Part shown: piece after piece, positions 36,525 through 48,972 of the stretch
Position numbering within the stretch: position 1 is the stretch's first letter
Layout of the letters: every line of letters starts with the position of its first letter
DNA from: Patiria pectinifera
Taxonomy: Eukaryota; Echinodermata; Asteroidea; Valvatida; Asterinidae
Reading direction: 5' to 3'
Assembly: GCA_029964075.1 (NCBI GenBank)
Contig: CM057147.1
Span: 23,953,513-24,017,512, forward strand
DNA length: 64,000 bases
Program-made: the position numbers and the translations under genes
Notes under the pieces: generated by a model
What the model was told of the DNA's origin: nothing
What the model saw: the letters and a program-made list of their open reading frames with translations, nothing else
Database searches by the model: none

Positions 36525-36758
36525 GGGCAATTCCAAGGTTACTCACGTTACATTTTTGTAACGTGAGTAACCGATTTTGTGCGTCTTGTTTATCATATCA
36601 CATTTTTCTGGATGTCATTTTTGGTGCTTAGGTAGGTCTAAGTCTACTCTATCTACCATGGGGATAACAGTTATTAAAACTTTTCAGTAAAGTAATTACA
36701 GCCCAAGGGAACTCAAAAGAACATCAAAAATGTAACGTGAGTAACCGTGGAATTGCCC
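36525..36758. mobile_element. MITE with long inverted ends (allele of 1497-1728)
   Basis: It is bounded by GGGCAATTCC and GGAATTGCCC with adjoining inverted TTACTCACGTTACA sequence. Confidence 0.7.
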
Positions 36759-37589
36759 ACAAAAACGTTGCTAAATGTGATGGCAGGACTGGCATCAAAT
36801 ACCCAGTGAAATTACTTTGCCTGAAATGGTGTTATTCTGAAACGTTGAAGGTGGTTTCAGAATATTACTTATTTTTTCAATGTGCATTTGCAACAGAATG
36901 CAGTTGCGAGTACATGTAGAAAAAGTTTTGCGTACGTTTTTCTCTGTTTTCTCAAGATTTATAGTTGAGCTGAAAGTTCACCAGGTTAGTTGCTATGCAC
37001 CCTATTTTTGAGCAACTTTGTTGTTCAAATGAGGATAAAAATGCACAAAAAGGAAATGATCCAATGTACATTACCTTTAATGGTTTGGGGAAATGTTTAG
37101 TTTAAAAAACAACATGTGGCTTGGATAAACAGTATTAAGACACTACACAGTTTTATTTCCTCATGGATTCACAGCTTCATTTCCTGTCATGGTATTGTTC
37201 AGATTTTGATCACAAAATATTTAGTCATGGATTATTATGGTTCATTTTCCTGACTTAATATAGTCAGTATATTCCCTGTGACAGACTACACTGAGAAATT
37301 GTTCACATTATGGTCTTCTACCAGTATAAAGCCTACTTTCCATATCGACGTAAGAAACCTCGAAGTGCAAACAGGACCCAAACTGCAACGCAGACATAAG
37401 GAAACATTTCATCCTGAAGCGTCGCCGACAACTCGGACAGTCGCAAACTACCTTGCAGACGATCGGCAAAGTTGAACACGGTTCAATTTTGCCGACTGTT
37501 CCGCGCGCGTACTGTCTGCGTAAGCTTAATGTCGATATAAAAACCAGGCTTTAAAGTCAACAAGGGTCCACTGCATGTGTAACTTGGTT

Positions 37590-37820
37590 CCATTTAACAC
37601 TGGTAGGCAGGGCATACCGTTCACACTTACCCCATGTTGTACACGGGGTCAGTTGTAGATATTGGATTTTCTACCCGGGGTAGAGCCTTTCAACCCAGGT
37701 CCCAAGCAGGGTATGAGTTTTCCCCATGTAGAGCACTGGCCTCATGCAGAAGCCTAGAGGTTCCCAAAATCTCTGTGTTGGGCTTTGGATTCAACACAGA
37801 TATTTTGGATAGTGTGAAAA
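37590..37820 (+). repeat. Single copy of the 210-230 bp repeat unit
   Basis: It carries CGGGGTCAG..GTAGAT, TACCCGGGGTAGAGC and ATAGTGTG landmarks in the same order as the array at 52900-53840. Confidence 0.7.
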
Positions 37821-38185
37821 ATCCTTCAGGGCAAAATGCAACAGGCCTGATGTCTGCTCACACAACCATTACAAATACAGCACATCCCTTAATTGGTCTA
37901 AGAACATATGTATTGAAAATACTTAGTATTGAACTAGTGAGTGTTTGTACTTTCCACATAGCATTTAACTTTTTTATTTCCTCAACTTTTTGTTACATGA
38001 TATGTACAATGGCTCACGTACATTGTACTTTGCTACATGTATACGTTTGTAAATTATGAAGCGAACCAGAAATGGTTTGATTTTGTTCAGTATTGCAGTA
38101 AGCGCAATGTGAAAATTGCTGTGGTCTACCCTAACTACAGGCAGAGTCAAAAAAAATAAAACCCGAATGTCTGGACCATGTTTTA

Positions 38186-38579
38186 GTGAAGTTCTGCAAT
38201 CTAGGATATGAAAGCCCAATTTATAAGCTTTCTTTTAGTACAAGAATCATTCAACTCACTCATGTATTTTTCAAGTTACGGAGTTTCAAACACAACTGCC
38301 GTTTTAAGCTTCTGTCCACGGATCACAAAAAATTCGGTGTTCTTTCAGCAAAACGAAAGCAAATCACATAAGGATGTGTGCGAATTGTTTTCGTTTTGCT
38401 GAAAGAACGCACACCTTTTTTTGTGATCCATGGACAAAACTTTAAAATGGTGGTTGTGTTTAAAACTCCGTAACTTGAAAAGTACATGAGTGATTTGAAT
38501 GATTCTTGTACTAAAAGAAGGCTTATGAATTGGGCTTTCATATTCTAGATTTTGAAAGTGCTGCATGCAGAACTTCACT
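38186..38579. repeat. Long hairpin / foldback element, copy 1
   Basis: Two arms of about 180-195 bp (38186-38362 and 38385-38579) are inverted repeats at high similarity around a loop of about 22 bp. Landmarks in the left arm are AAAGCCCAATTTATAAGC, ATTTTTCAAGTTACGGAG and TTTCAGCAAAACGAAA; their complements follow in reverse order. Weakly similar outer ends (ACAGGCAGAGTC, ACCCTGTATAG) suggest a foldback transposon. Confidence 0.8.
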
Positions 38580-41111
38580 AAAAACAAGGGTCCTGACACT
38601 TGTTGTTGTTGTTTTTTTTAATTAACCCTGTATAGTATCTGAAATCAATATGATATTCTTCTTTCCTTTTGTGGCTGAAGTACAGCAGTGGTAATTGCAA
38701 CCAGTGTGCAACCATGAAAAATAACAAGGAAGTGTGCCCCAATTTGTGAGAAAAAAAATGAAAAAAAATCCATGAATCACTGTGTACAATGCGTGTGAAT
38801 AAATTGATAAACAGAAATGCAATTGCTGAATCGTTCAGGTGGGAGTTTTATAAGAAAACTGGACTGCCAGCACCTCCACAGTGAATGGATAAAACTGGGC
38901 TGTTTTTTTTCTCCAGTGAACGATGTAAATTTCCTTTAGGAAATGCGAAAACAGGATGTGCATGTTATAAATAGATTGACGGGCATTCAACATTCCTATG
39001 ATGATGATAATGGTGTTCGCAATGTTCATTTCAGGGCATGAAGGAAATGCCTTCATTTAAAGGAAATGTACAACATTCGCTCTTGCTGCAATTTTCAGTC
39101 GTAAATGGGTTTGGGGGATAAGAATGTTATAACAAATTTTGTTGAACTGACTTGTTTCACGTTTTGAGCATGAAGATGCTGGGAAAAACCAAGAAAAACA
39201 TCCTGTTCTTGTAGTCTGGTTTGAAGTTTTTTATAATAACAAGTCTGGAAGTCCTCCATGTTTTGCGAGATACTTTTCTGTGTAATTACAAATAAACCTG
39301 GTCATTAAACATAACTTTTTTCTTTTGGCATTCACACAGCAGATGAAGCGACATTCTAATACGTTTTTTTTCTCATTTTGCTACTGAGAAAAATTACAAT
39401 AAGGCCTGCCCTTTTCAATGGTGCTTCTGTATCTACCTGGGGCCAAGTAAAATAATAACTTCTCATCCGAGTCGCCTCCTTGGTTTTTTTTTTCAAGATG
39501 GCGGATTTTCCAAGATGGCTTGCAGGAAAAAGGGAGTGGGCGGGGACAAGAAACTGGTTTATTTTTTTACCTGGCCTAAGGCCCTTTCATTGCCCTTTCA
39601 TGGGTGCTTCTGTACATGCATGAACCCAATGACAGTTGAAACCAAAAATAAACCACTTTGTTATCAGGTTGCTTATGAAAATATATGTCGCTCTTCATCA
39701 GCTCTGCAATCTTTCTTTTTCATGTTTACATGAACACTTACCTTGATGAAATTGCTTCAATGTATGTAAGTGCAATTGTACATGTATACATGTACGTGTA
39801 TGTTTACACGTACATGTTTAGAAGTTTGATATGTTCACGCTAATGAAAATTGACATATCCTGTCCCTTTGCATATATTTCATAGTCGTTCAGTTCAAACA
39901 ATAAGGAAATTACAGCGCAATTTTGCAAGCAGGATCACGTAGTACACTTTTGAAAATTGAGGGGAAAAAATTACACATTAACCATTTTTGCAAATGCATG
40001 TACCTGATTTTTGGGGGTAATTTTTACAAACTCTTTCTGCAATTTGTACAAATGAATTGATGCTGTATATCCACAGTATAAATTTAACAAATTTGAATTT
40101 ATCAAGAAATGTTTGCATCCTGAATATTGCCTGCATGTACATGAGTATGTAATTATGTTTGCTTGTACATATTTTTTTTTTTTGGTAAAGAAACTTGTTA
40201 TGTGAAGTTTTTTTTAGTATCGACACTCCCTTGTATTAAGTGTACATAATTTTACATTGTCTCTTGCCGGTAGTATTAAGCTGCACCCATTTATATTTTT
40301 AAGCCAGTTAAAGTTTAACTTTCTCGAATGCTGTTCCTACTTACATGTCTTAAGATAATGTCACTTTATTTTTTTACAAAGTGCAGTAGATTTTGTAAGG
40401 AAAATGTGTGAGGCAAAGTAAAAAAACAAACATGTTTCTCTTCCCCGCCGGCTTCCATTTTGGAGGCCGCCTGGATTTTTTTATTATTTTTTTATTTTAG
40501 AAAAATGCAGTAAAAAAAACACCGAAAAAGTCCACAAATACTTGCGAAATATGTGAGTCGAAGTTTTCAGTATAGACCAATACAATCTAAATTACACTGT
40601 AAATATGTTCAGTTTTCTTGTCTTTCATTTTAAAAGTGTCTTTGAACAGTGGAAACACCAACGGTTGCAGGAAATTTTAAAATGGCGCAGCCATCTTGAA
40701 TTAAAAAAAAAAATAGTCTTCCTCCTTTTTTTCAAAAACCCAGACGAGAAACATTTTTTTTATTCGGCCTTAATTTAGTGGATACGTTTGAGGCCAAGCA
40801 ACATTTTTGAAAAAAAAATGCTTGAGTATGTTGGGCCCTCTGCAAAACTGTTTAAAATTGTCGTGTATTTGTTTACCTTTTCTCTGAATGCCATTGAAAA
40901 GGAATTTATCTGAGCAAATTGCATTTATTCTGTATTCATTTATTTGTGTTGTACATTGTGTAAACTGGATTTTTAAATTATATTTTGCAAACATTGTCAA
41001 TGGAGATAAACTGTAGTTTGCGTTATTGTTTTGGAGATCAAGGCCACACTAATGTTATACAAGTTTGGTTAAGAGGTGGACAAGTGGTTGCTAGATAAAT
41101 GTTTTTTATAT

Positions 41112-41472
41112 ATACAGGGTGAGTAAAAAAAACCCGAAACCCAAATATTGGGACCATATTTTTTGTGTGAAGTTCTGCAAGTAACACTTTCAAAATCTAG
41201 GATATGAAAGCCCAATTCACAAACCTTCTTTTTGAACAAGAATCTTTCAAATCACTCATGTACTTTTCAAGCTAAGGAATTTTAAACACAAACACCGTTT
41301 TAATCTTCTGTCCAGGTATCACACAAAAAGGTAAGTGTTATTTCAGCAAAACGAAACAAATTCACATATTAAAAGAAAGCTATAAATTGGGCTTTCATAT
41401 CCTAGATTTTGATAGTGCTAGAACTTCATTAAAAATGTTCCCGACAGTTGGGTTTCGTGTTTTTTTTACTCA
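41112..41472. mobile_element. Foldback element, copy 2 with reduced right arm
   Basis: It starts ATACAGGGTGAGTAAAAAAA and ends in an inverted GGGTTTCGTGTTTTTTTTAC. The left arm matches 38186-38362 and the right arm is shortened after ATTCACAT. A fragment with the same end lies at 18582. Confidence 0.65.
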
Positions 41473-42730
41473 ACTTTTGTGTGTATGTAAATGACTGATT
41501 GAAAAATCTGATCTACATGCATCTATATCAAATGCTGTATCGCAATGTTGTTGAACAAAAGAGTTTGCATAAAATGATTTTCTAAATGGAGGAGGATTGG
41601 TCTCGAAGCAAATTTGAAGAAGAAACAAAGATGAAACTCGAAATGTTAGTTTTTGCAAACTTAAATTTATGAAGCCATTGCATAGAAGGTTTATTCTGGA
41701 AAGCGAAGTTAGTTTAAATCATTAAACTCTGGGACTTTTTTTAGGGGCTCCACCGTTTTTGAGTAAATGTTACATGTGCTTTCAACCAATGAATTACTCA
41801 AATTTAGCAAATCTTTATTCACATTGGCCTATAAAGCAAATTGTGACCGTTGCAGTTATGTTGTGGAAGATCTTGGTATGGACTAAATGTGGCACGTTTT
41901 GATTCAGCTTACGCATGTTGCTTTTTTTTGGTAATTTTCATCAAGATTTTAGTATGTGAATTGTCACTTGAGTGCTCCTTTAATCCAAGGCAAAACAAAT
42001 TAATGGCCTAAATATAAATAGTTTTGTTTTAAAAAAAGCATTTGTTGCAAAAAAATAGAATAATTTAAAAATAGGCTAAACCTGCAAAGTTTATAACTTC
42101 ATCATTTGCGCAGAATTCAGGTGCAAGCTAAGATTTTTAAAATAAAAAATAAGCACTGTTTATAACTTTGACATAATATTTAAGATATTTTTCTATCCAA
42201 AAAAAAAAAAAGCAAAAAAAGTATGGAATTGGAAATATTGTTCATAACGCAAAGTAACATTATACAATTAGCAAAATACAAGAATAACTATAGCTTGTGA
42301 TATTTTGTCAAGTATTACATTGGTATGTATATATCTTTCTCAACTTTGTATGTAGCTGTACATATTATATATCCATATGGATGTTATTTTGGATATCGTT
42401 GAGTATTTGGTGATGGGGTAGCTATAAATCTGATATATACATGTATAGCAATCATCGATGATTATTTGGTAGTGGCTGAGCTTGTACTGTGTATGGACAA
42501 TAAAATAACCGGACACCGAAAAGTGCATTAAATAATTGAATTAAAACCAGACTCGACTCAATCATTGGCAGCATTTTTTTCCTGTATCTTTACCAAAAAG
42601 AAAGGTTTTTTTTACTTGCCCATGTGCAAGGTGCTTGGGTGAAATCGAATGTATACTTTGGTTTGCCGTCAAATTCAAATGTATCGATCCAACCGCGTAG
42701 CATGCATCGCCCCAACTATTGGGGAACTAT

Positions 42731-42957
42731 AAAGGAACGTCGCTTTACCGACCATTTTGCTATACCGAACACCACTATACCGAACATTTTGCTATATCAA
42801 ACATCTGCTAATATTGGCTTTCCTTTTTTGTGCAAAACGTACAGAGCGTCTTTCAAAAATGTCGACAGAAGACTGGCGACAAGTTGCTATATCATTTCTC
42901 CAAGGGAATATAAGGGGAAAGCCACCCATTGCTGTAGGTAATAAGCTCAAAAACTGT
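42731..42957. mobile_element. Tigger/pogo-like MITE truncated by another element
   Basis: It begins AAAGGAACGTCGCTTTACCG and follows the element at 26275 through ACCGAACA repeats, GGGGAAAGCCACCCA and AAGCTCAAAACTGT. It then stops where the TTAA MITE at 42962 begins. Confidence 0.65.
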
Positions 42958-42961
42958 TTAA

Positions 42962-43473
42962 AGCTATAGTCCATCATTTGCAGCCATCCGAAAAGTAACT
43001 GGCATAATTATTGTTGAAAAACATACTTGGTTGAAAGATAGTAAGGGAACTAAACTCCCTGTGAAATTATTCTTTCTGGCAAGCTGTCATTTTGAAGTAA
43101 TCAACGAAAGAAGGCCTTTCCAACGGTGCATCTTAAGACGCACCGTAGGACAATTTAAATTAGTAGTTCGTTTTGTTATTGGCACGACGCACACGCGCGC
43201 GCGGTTGCTATAATTCGTCGGATCAGTGCGCGACATCGGGTATAGCTGCAATCGGCTCAGTGAGAACGCGTCTCGGATGCTGAATTCAAAACATGATTCA
43301 GCAACTTTTGATTTGAAATTGAGATCCTAGAATGCTGTTTTTCTCGGAATATACAGCTGAAGCTGAGCTGAAACTTCATCAGGTTAGTTGTTCAGTATCC
43401 TTCGTTAGATTTTGAACACTTTTGTTGCTTCAAATGAACAAAATGCACAAATTACAAATGATGGACTATATCT
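42962..43473 (-). mobile_element. TTAA-flanked MITE, copy C
   Basis: The ends are AGCTATAGTCCATCATTTG and a near complement, with TTAA at 42958-42961 and 43474-43477. It is inserted in the Tigger-like element just upstream. Confidence 0.8.
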
Positions 43474-43518
43474 TTAAGTACAGTCGGCATGTGTACAAAC
43501 TAGTTATCTTTCAGTAAA

Positions 43519-44756
43519 GTACCAGGCCGGTGTCACATGAAAATCCGACTCCTATGAAAATCGGACCCCTTTTCCCTTTTATTGGTTAATCCCTCTCACG
43601 TGACCGGTCACTTTCCTAATTATCATACTTACGCATGCGCAGTATTACCAATGAGTCCGATTTTCATAGAAACCTAAATTCACGCTACACCGGACGTACA
43701 TGCAGGGTGAAGTTTTGAAGCGCGCTCTAATATTTATTGAAAAGTGAGTACCTGTACCGGATTACATTAAATTAGTGCACCCACAATGTTTTTTGAGAAA
43801 GGAGACCATTTGGCGTGTTATTAAAAAATGGTGGAATTGTGTAAATATATATCCAGGGGTCAACTCCCTGGTTTTGGAACTTCCATCTGTGGCAGAGTTG
43901 ATCAAATTACGGTTGAAAAATAGGTCCTTAGAAAGTGAAGGGATGCGCCTTGTAAAATTGCTCCATGTGCAAGCTTGGGAAGTACTGTATAACTTTTCGG
44001 GGGGTGAGTTTGGCGCATGGTGTGAATATTTAAAAATGTAATTGACTCACCAACCAAAAATTGAAAAGAAATAGGAAAGATGAAGGACAAGACAATAATT
44101 GAATTTTTGTTTGAGAAACCCCAGTGATGTCAGCTTGCATGTTATTTTGCCCTGAACTTTATTGATTTTACACTGTTTTCAATTGGGCTTGAATGGGTGC
44201 GCGCACGTGAGTTGTGCTTTTTCCATTTAAAAAAATATATATAATGCGCCAGCTATCATGAGAGGGCGGTATTCTACCAAATCGGTCACTGTATAAAAGG
44301 AAGTGCACGGCCACCACGCTGTCTGTAGAGTGGTGAACGCTTTTAAAATATGCCCAAAACTCGGCAAAAGTAAGACAATAATTTTCTGACAAACTTGTAG
44401 TTGGGTATGTGAGGGGAGATAAAAATGATTTCTCAGAATTTATCAACTTTAAAAGAAATTCTTTATTTTTAATGTGTTTTTTTTCCCCAGGCGCGGCAGG
44501 GCAGGATTTGTTCAAGTGGGCCACGTTCATCATGGTCATGACGGTTAGGAACACTCGGCTGAATTTGTGCCCCATTTCCGGTGTAGCGTGAATTTACGTT
44601 TCTATGAAATTCGGACTCATTGGTAATACCGCGCATGCGTAAGTATGGTAATTAGGAAAGTGACCGGTCACGTGAGAGGGATTAACCAATAATAGGGAAA
44701 AGGGGTCCGATTTTCATAGGAGTCATGGGAGTCGGATTTTCATGTGACACCGGTAC
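43519..44756. mobile_element. 1.2-kb element with about 180-bp inverted ends
   Basis: The left end reads CCGGTGTCACATGAAAATCC... and the right end is its reverse complement (...GGATTTTCATGTGACACCGG, with small differences). The inverted arms run about 43519-43695 and 44575-44752 and include CACGTGACCGGTCACTTTCC and ACTTACGCATGCGCAG. The 880-bp interior has short open frames (43775-44041, 44168-44575 on the minus strand) that match no transposase I know. Target duplication is unclear. Confidence 0.7.
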
Positions 44757-44759
44757 TAA

Positions 44760-45346
44760 GGCAGTGGATATTTAGCCGGAGACGGCAAACATTTAGTACC
44801 ACTGAACATGCGCAGTTACTGTTTCTTTGTACTTGAACATTTTCCGGTGACATTTTCCGGTTGCTTATAAGTTATATTCACAATCGTTAGTGGTAATTTA
44901 ATATAGACCTTTCCGCGCTTGGTTGGCAAATGGCATTTTTGCCAACCACGGCCTGCAAAGCTATGGAAGGTCCAACGCTGTAAAAATGAAGAAGAGTTAT
45001 TATAGAGCACCAAAATATTATTTGATACTTGAAAATACAACATTTTCAACAAAGCTACAAAATAATTCCAACATAGGCCTAGATATGCCTTTTTAGTTTA
45101 CTATGTGTTGATGGCGTTATGAGTACTTTTTTGGAAAAATATGTTGCCAACCACGGCTTCAATTTATGCGCTTACGGCAGCCCATACAAAATGGCGCCAA
45201 TGTTTACAAACAAAAGAAAGGCCTATATCTCATAATTCAGCCCTGTCTTAGAGAGTACAGCGCCCTCTATTGATAGGGATTGCCACCGGCAAACCTTTAG
45301 TAAACGTAACCTGCCGGGATTACCGCCGGCAAAATATCCAAGTGCT
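44760..45346. mobile_element. MITE, GGCAGTGGATATTT family, copy 1
   Basis: It shares CCGGAGACGGCAAAC, GAACATGCGCAGTTACTGTT, AGTACAGCGCCCTCT and GCCGGCAAAATATCC with the element at 61756-62276, in the same order. It lies four bases from the preceding element. The right end is degraded and no target duplication is seen. Confidence 0.65.
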
Positions 45347-45888
45347 ATCTATCAAATGGCACTAAAAAGAGACATTCTGATATTTCTTGACACATCTGAA
45401 CAGTTGGCAATGACACCATCATGACCATCTTGAATATCACTGTCACTGTCAGCAGGTTTAATTTTGTGGAAAGAGGGCAGGGCTTTGATTTATATGTTAT
45501 GAGGTATGTGAGGGAAATTAATGGGTACAAGACAACCAGAAAACAAACAAAAACAAGATGGCAAATGTTAAAGCTAGATGCAATGAAAGCTTAATGCTGA
45601 TTGGCTGAAAACAAACAAAAAAATTCATTTATTATTTTAGCAGCCAATCAGCATCGGGCTTACATTAGGACTGTCGGACTTTCACTCGTGTTGTGAGAAC
45701 TACAACATTTCTTTGTCAAGAAAGAGGTTTGGCATCACTAGGCCTACATGAGCAAAGTCGGGGCCGGGGGAAACGTCAAAGTGCCCTGTATGCCTGGTGC
45801 TCTGCAGCTATGTGGAGCATCCATAGTTTGTCACGTTTATAGTAGGAAACACCTCTGTGTATAGTCTATACATTCTTTCCTATTATCA
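45347..45888. other. No feature recognised
   Basis: This is unique-looking AT-rich sequence with no convincing open frame or repeat. Confidence 0.5.
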
Positions 45889-46030
45889 GAGGTGCCGAGC
45901 TGGTCAGGTGCTGAGTCGGCTGTGTGCCGAGTTGGTTTTTGTACAGCATATTACCATGTACAGGTGCGGAGTTGGTGGGTGCCGAGCTGGCAAGGTGCTG
46001 AGTTGGTGCCGAGTTGGCAGGTGCCGGAGT
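45889..46030 (+). repeat. Imperfect GGTGCCGAGTTGG minisatellite
   Basis: AGGTGCCGAGCTGGTC and variants (GTGCTGAGTTGG, GTGCCGAGTTGG, GTGCGGAGTTGG) recur about eight times at irregular 13-20 bp spacing. Confidence 0.7.
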
Positions 46031-46477
46031 GATTGGTTACCTGTAGGCTAGGCCTGCATGTTTGCTTACCTTGCTGGGAAATCGTGAAGTCATATCGTCA
46101 TCAGACCCCCTAAAACAACGTGGTCGTATTTCGACGCACTCGCATTCAATTTGAGTTGGACAACGGGCGCACGCATTGCACGAGTTACCTGTGCTGATTA
46201 TGGTGACTCAAGGATAATGAAAGTACACATAAAATGCATTTTGGAACACATGAAGTGGGAAGAATTCCATACATGTACATGGACATCACTAATTATCAGC
46301 CATCAGAAAGCGATAACATGTTCTAAAGGCTAAAAAGTCAAATTTAGCTGGGAAAATATTGAAGCATTTACTGAGAAAACCCTTTTGAATTTTTCAGACC
46401 AGTCTCATAAGGTTTGTGCACAGGGTGTCAAGTGATGTCCAGGTATGGAAATACTTCTGATGAAGTGAATCAGTGTG

Positions 46478-46858
46478 TCTATAATAATAATAATAATCAT
46501 AATAATAGTGGATATTTATAAAGCGCACGTATCCACCAGGACTGGTGCTCAAGGTGCTACATCATTAGTATCCCTGCTCATTGGGCACATGAAACATTCC
46601 AAATACCATCTCAGCTCCCTAGGGAGTAGGACTATACAGCTCGATCGATGCAGCCTGTTAAGTGCAAGGAAGCTAATTAACACAATAACCATCTCTGCCC
46701 TCACAGGTACCCATTTACTCCTGGGTGGAGAGAAGCAATGAGTGACAAAGTGCCTTGCCCAAGGGCACACGCACCATGACCCCGCCAGGACTCGAACCCA
46801 CAACCTGCAGCTTTACCCGCAGACCACGAATCAGTGCCCTTAACCACGAGGCCACAGT
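46478..46858 (-). mobile_element. tRNA-derived SINE (family 2)
   Basis: On the minus strand the head TGTGGCCTCGTGGTTAAGG has a B-box GGTTCGAGTCC, followed by CCTTGGGCAAGGCACTTTG and CCCAGGAGTAAATGGGTACC. The 3' end is a (TAA)n-like tract at 46478-46505. Confidence 0.75.
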
Positions 46859-46917
46859 ACTCCACGTACTATACATGTACATCTTTAATGTGTTTGTGTT
46901 TCTATTGCATTCTCCAG

Positions 46918-47003
46918 GTAGCAACCCTGACAACTACGTCCTGTTCTGTGTGGAATCAGATGATTCTGAATCAATCAAGGAGAGACTTCCAGTTCAGAAG
47001 AAG
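46918..47003 (+). CDS. Candidate 86-bp exon of unknown function
   Basis: The acceptor TTGCATTCTCCAG precedes an open segment reading NPDNYVLFCVESDD and ending KERLPVQKK, followed by a possible donor GTAACA. If not spliced there, the frame runs on to a stop at 47058-47060. Diverged copies occur at 47925-48000 and about 48973-49060, both damaged. The three copies lie just upstream of the zinc-finger exon and could be remains of its 5' exons, but no link is proven and no family is recognised. Confidence 0.3.
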
Positions 47004-47364
47004 GTAACATCCAGCCTGTGTGATGGTTCCATAATCTTTGACATTCAGAAGTTGGACTGATGTTTGCCTTACACAGGGGAGTGCATTCCAGTAATCCATC
47101 ACACGTTGACTAAACCAATAATGTCTAAGTAAAACCCTGGAACATGGACCTGCAAAATTTCACATCATGGCCTCTTCTACTCTGCTGAAGCAGTTGGCAG
47201 GATCTTAGCCTTCATCAAACCCCTTTAGTAACTTGAGGGTTTCAATTACACCTCATCACAGCCTTCTACATTTCAAAGTGTCCCTACTTAACTTTCGTTC
47301 AGTTTGTCATCAGGAGTCCATTTCATCGGAAATGCAATGATTCCATGATTGATGTGGTAAACCA

Positions 47365-47610
47365 GTATTTTGGTAATCTGAGTATCACACGTTATCCACG
47401 GAGCGAAATCCTGTATAACGTCTGATATCTCCTGAGATGCAAATTTATGCATGCTGAGCGCCAGCCAATCGGAGTCGACTTTACTAAATCCTGACGTCAT
47501 TTTATTTCCAAATCAGGACTGGATGGTTTGATTGGTCAATTCGAATTCAGTGTTTTGTAATGCAGCAACAACCGGCCCCATATCGCGTAACATGATACAG
47601 AGCGTGTGAC
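47365..47610. repeat. Interspersed repeat shared with 5340-5660
   Basis: It shares AGTAT-AC, TCTGATAT, AATTTATGC, CCAATCGGAGT, TGACGTCATTT, CCAAATCAGGACT and CATATCGCGTAACAT in the same order. Confidence 0.6.
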
Positions 47611-47887
47611 ACGTTGATGTGCACCGTGGCGAATCCGAAGGGGCATACTGTTTCCGCCTTGCCCTTCCGTGAGTTGGTGGGTGTTTTTGTCCGGACAAAT
47701 CTTGAGATCTTGAAAAATACTTATTAATTTGGTTTGTGGATTGTTCTTGGTATTTTTAAGAAGCCTATTGTATTTGGGGCCGAAAGGCCAGACGCATAGG
47801 GGCACGCGCTTGATTGATTGTATCTGCTCGTGTGTAATACTAGACCACGGCATCTGTAGCCTGTCAACTGAATGTGTACTTTTAGTT

Positions 47888-48255
47888 TGGTGTGTGTTTC
47901 TATTGCATTCTCCAGGTGGCAACACAATACAACCAAGTCCCGTCCTGTCATGGAATCAGCTGATTCCGAATGCATCAAGGAGATTTCTAGAAGGTAACGT
48001 TCAGCCCGTGTGATGATTCCGTAATCTTAGACATTCGGTAGTCATGGTAGTAGGACTGATGTTTGCCTTCAGTGGAGTGCATTCCAGTTTTCTATCACAC
48101 GTCTTTAAGTAGAGCAGTTGAACCTGTACAATTTCAGTTGGCACGATGTTAGCCTTATACCCCTTCAGTAACCTTGACAGTTTACATTAAATCTTATCAC
48201 AGCCTCCTTCGCTCCAAAGTGGTCTACTTATGTTTCTTAAATTTGTCATATTATC
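47888..48255 (+). pseudogene. Diverged tandem copy of the 46897-47310 segment
   Basis: It starts with the same TTTCTATTGCATTCTCCAGG as the first copy and keeps TGGAATCAG.TGATTC.GAAT, GCATCAAGGAGA, TGATGTTTGCCTT and a TAACTTG-like 3' part. Indels shift the frame within the exon-like part. The offset from copy 1 is about 1 kb. Confidence 0.6.
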
Positions 48256-48972
48256 TTCAATGTATCGTTTCGATTTGCGATAACACCATGTAGTTATAAC
48301 TACTGCTCAGTAGATATTTAGTTCTGAAAGGAACTTGTCCTGCTTATTACCTTTCGCTAAGTAGTTTTAGTTCTGATAAGAACAGTCCTGCTTCAAGTTC
48401 TAAAAGAACTTGTCTTTGGTGTCAACGTTTCAACTAGCCTGCTCTAGTCTTCATCAGTCTCCCGGCGATGGTGTTAACGCAAACTAAAACGATACTGATA
48501 CTCCACCATGCAAAGCCTAAAATCTTATATCTTCAATGCAACAAAGACAAAATCATTCTCAGAATTCTCATTTCTTATGCACGTTAAGGTCAAAGTTTCT
48601 ATGTCAGAATGGTCATGATGAGGTCTTGCTAATGCGCTTTATAGCATTTTGGTTTAATTTCAGATGAAATGAATTTCATCAATAACATATTTTCCCCATA
48701 AGTGAAGTCTATAGATGAGGAACTGAATGCATCATGAAAATAGCTAGATTGATGGTATTCAAAAAATAAAATCGATATCAAATTTGACGATGTAAAATAA
48801 CTATATAAATAAAGTTTCACAAAAGCACATGAAATCAAATGGCACAAATGAAATCAATGTAACATCTGTGTCAAGATAAATTTATTTTGCAAAGTACAAT
48901 GCAGACTTTATGGCTAGATATGTTTTGAGCTGATAATGCAGCCTACCCCCCCCCCTCCCTTTTTTTATTTTT
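48256..48972. other. No feature recognised
   Basis: This is AT-rich sequence with TCTGAAAGGAACTTGTC-like motifs repeated near 48323 and 48400 and a C-run at 48945. No gene is seen. Confidence 0.5.

Larger units (their letters stand above)
27901..37910 (+). repeat. Region duplicated in reverse at 1-10325
   Basis: It begins GTATACTTACCGCTGCCC, the complement of the last bases before the N gap. It contains the final two SH2B coding exons in their proper gene context, so this copy is taken as the primary one. Confidence 0.9.
35223..42550 (+). other. Downstream of SH2B: probable 3'UTR and AT-rich repeats
   Basis: No further coding exon is evident. Several AATAAA words (for example near 42499) could be polyadenylation signals, but none can be chosen. 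The stretch holds a family 1 SINE, a MITE, one 210-230 bp repeat unit, a long hairpin element (38186-38579) and its relative (41112-41472). From 38.6 to 42.5 kb it is very AT-rich, with little else visible. Confidence 0.5.

Noticed and set aside
43775-44575. Open frames inside the 1.2-kb palindromic element as a transposase
   Set aside because: Both are under 140 codons, lie on opposite strands and contain no recognisable catalytic motif.
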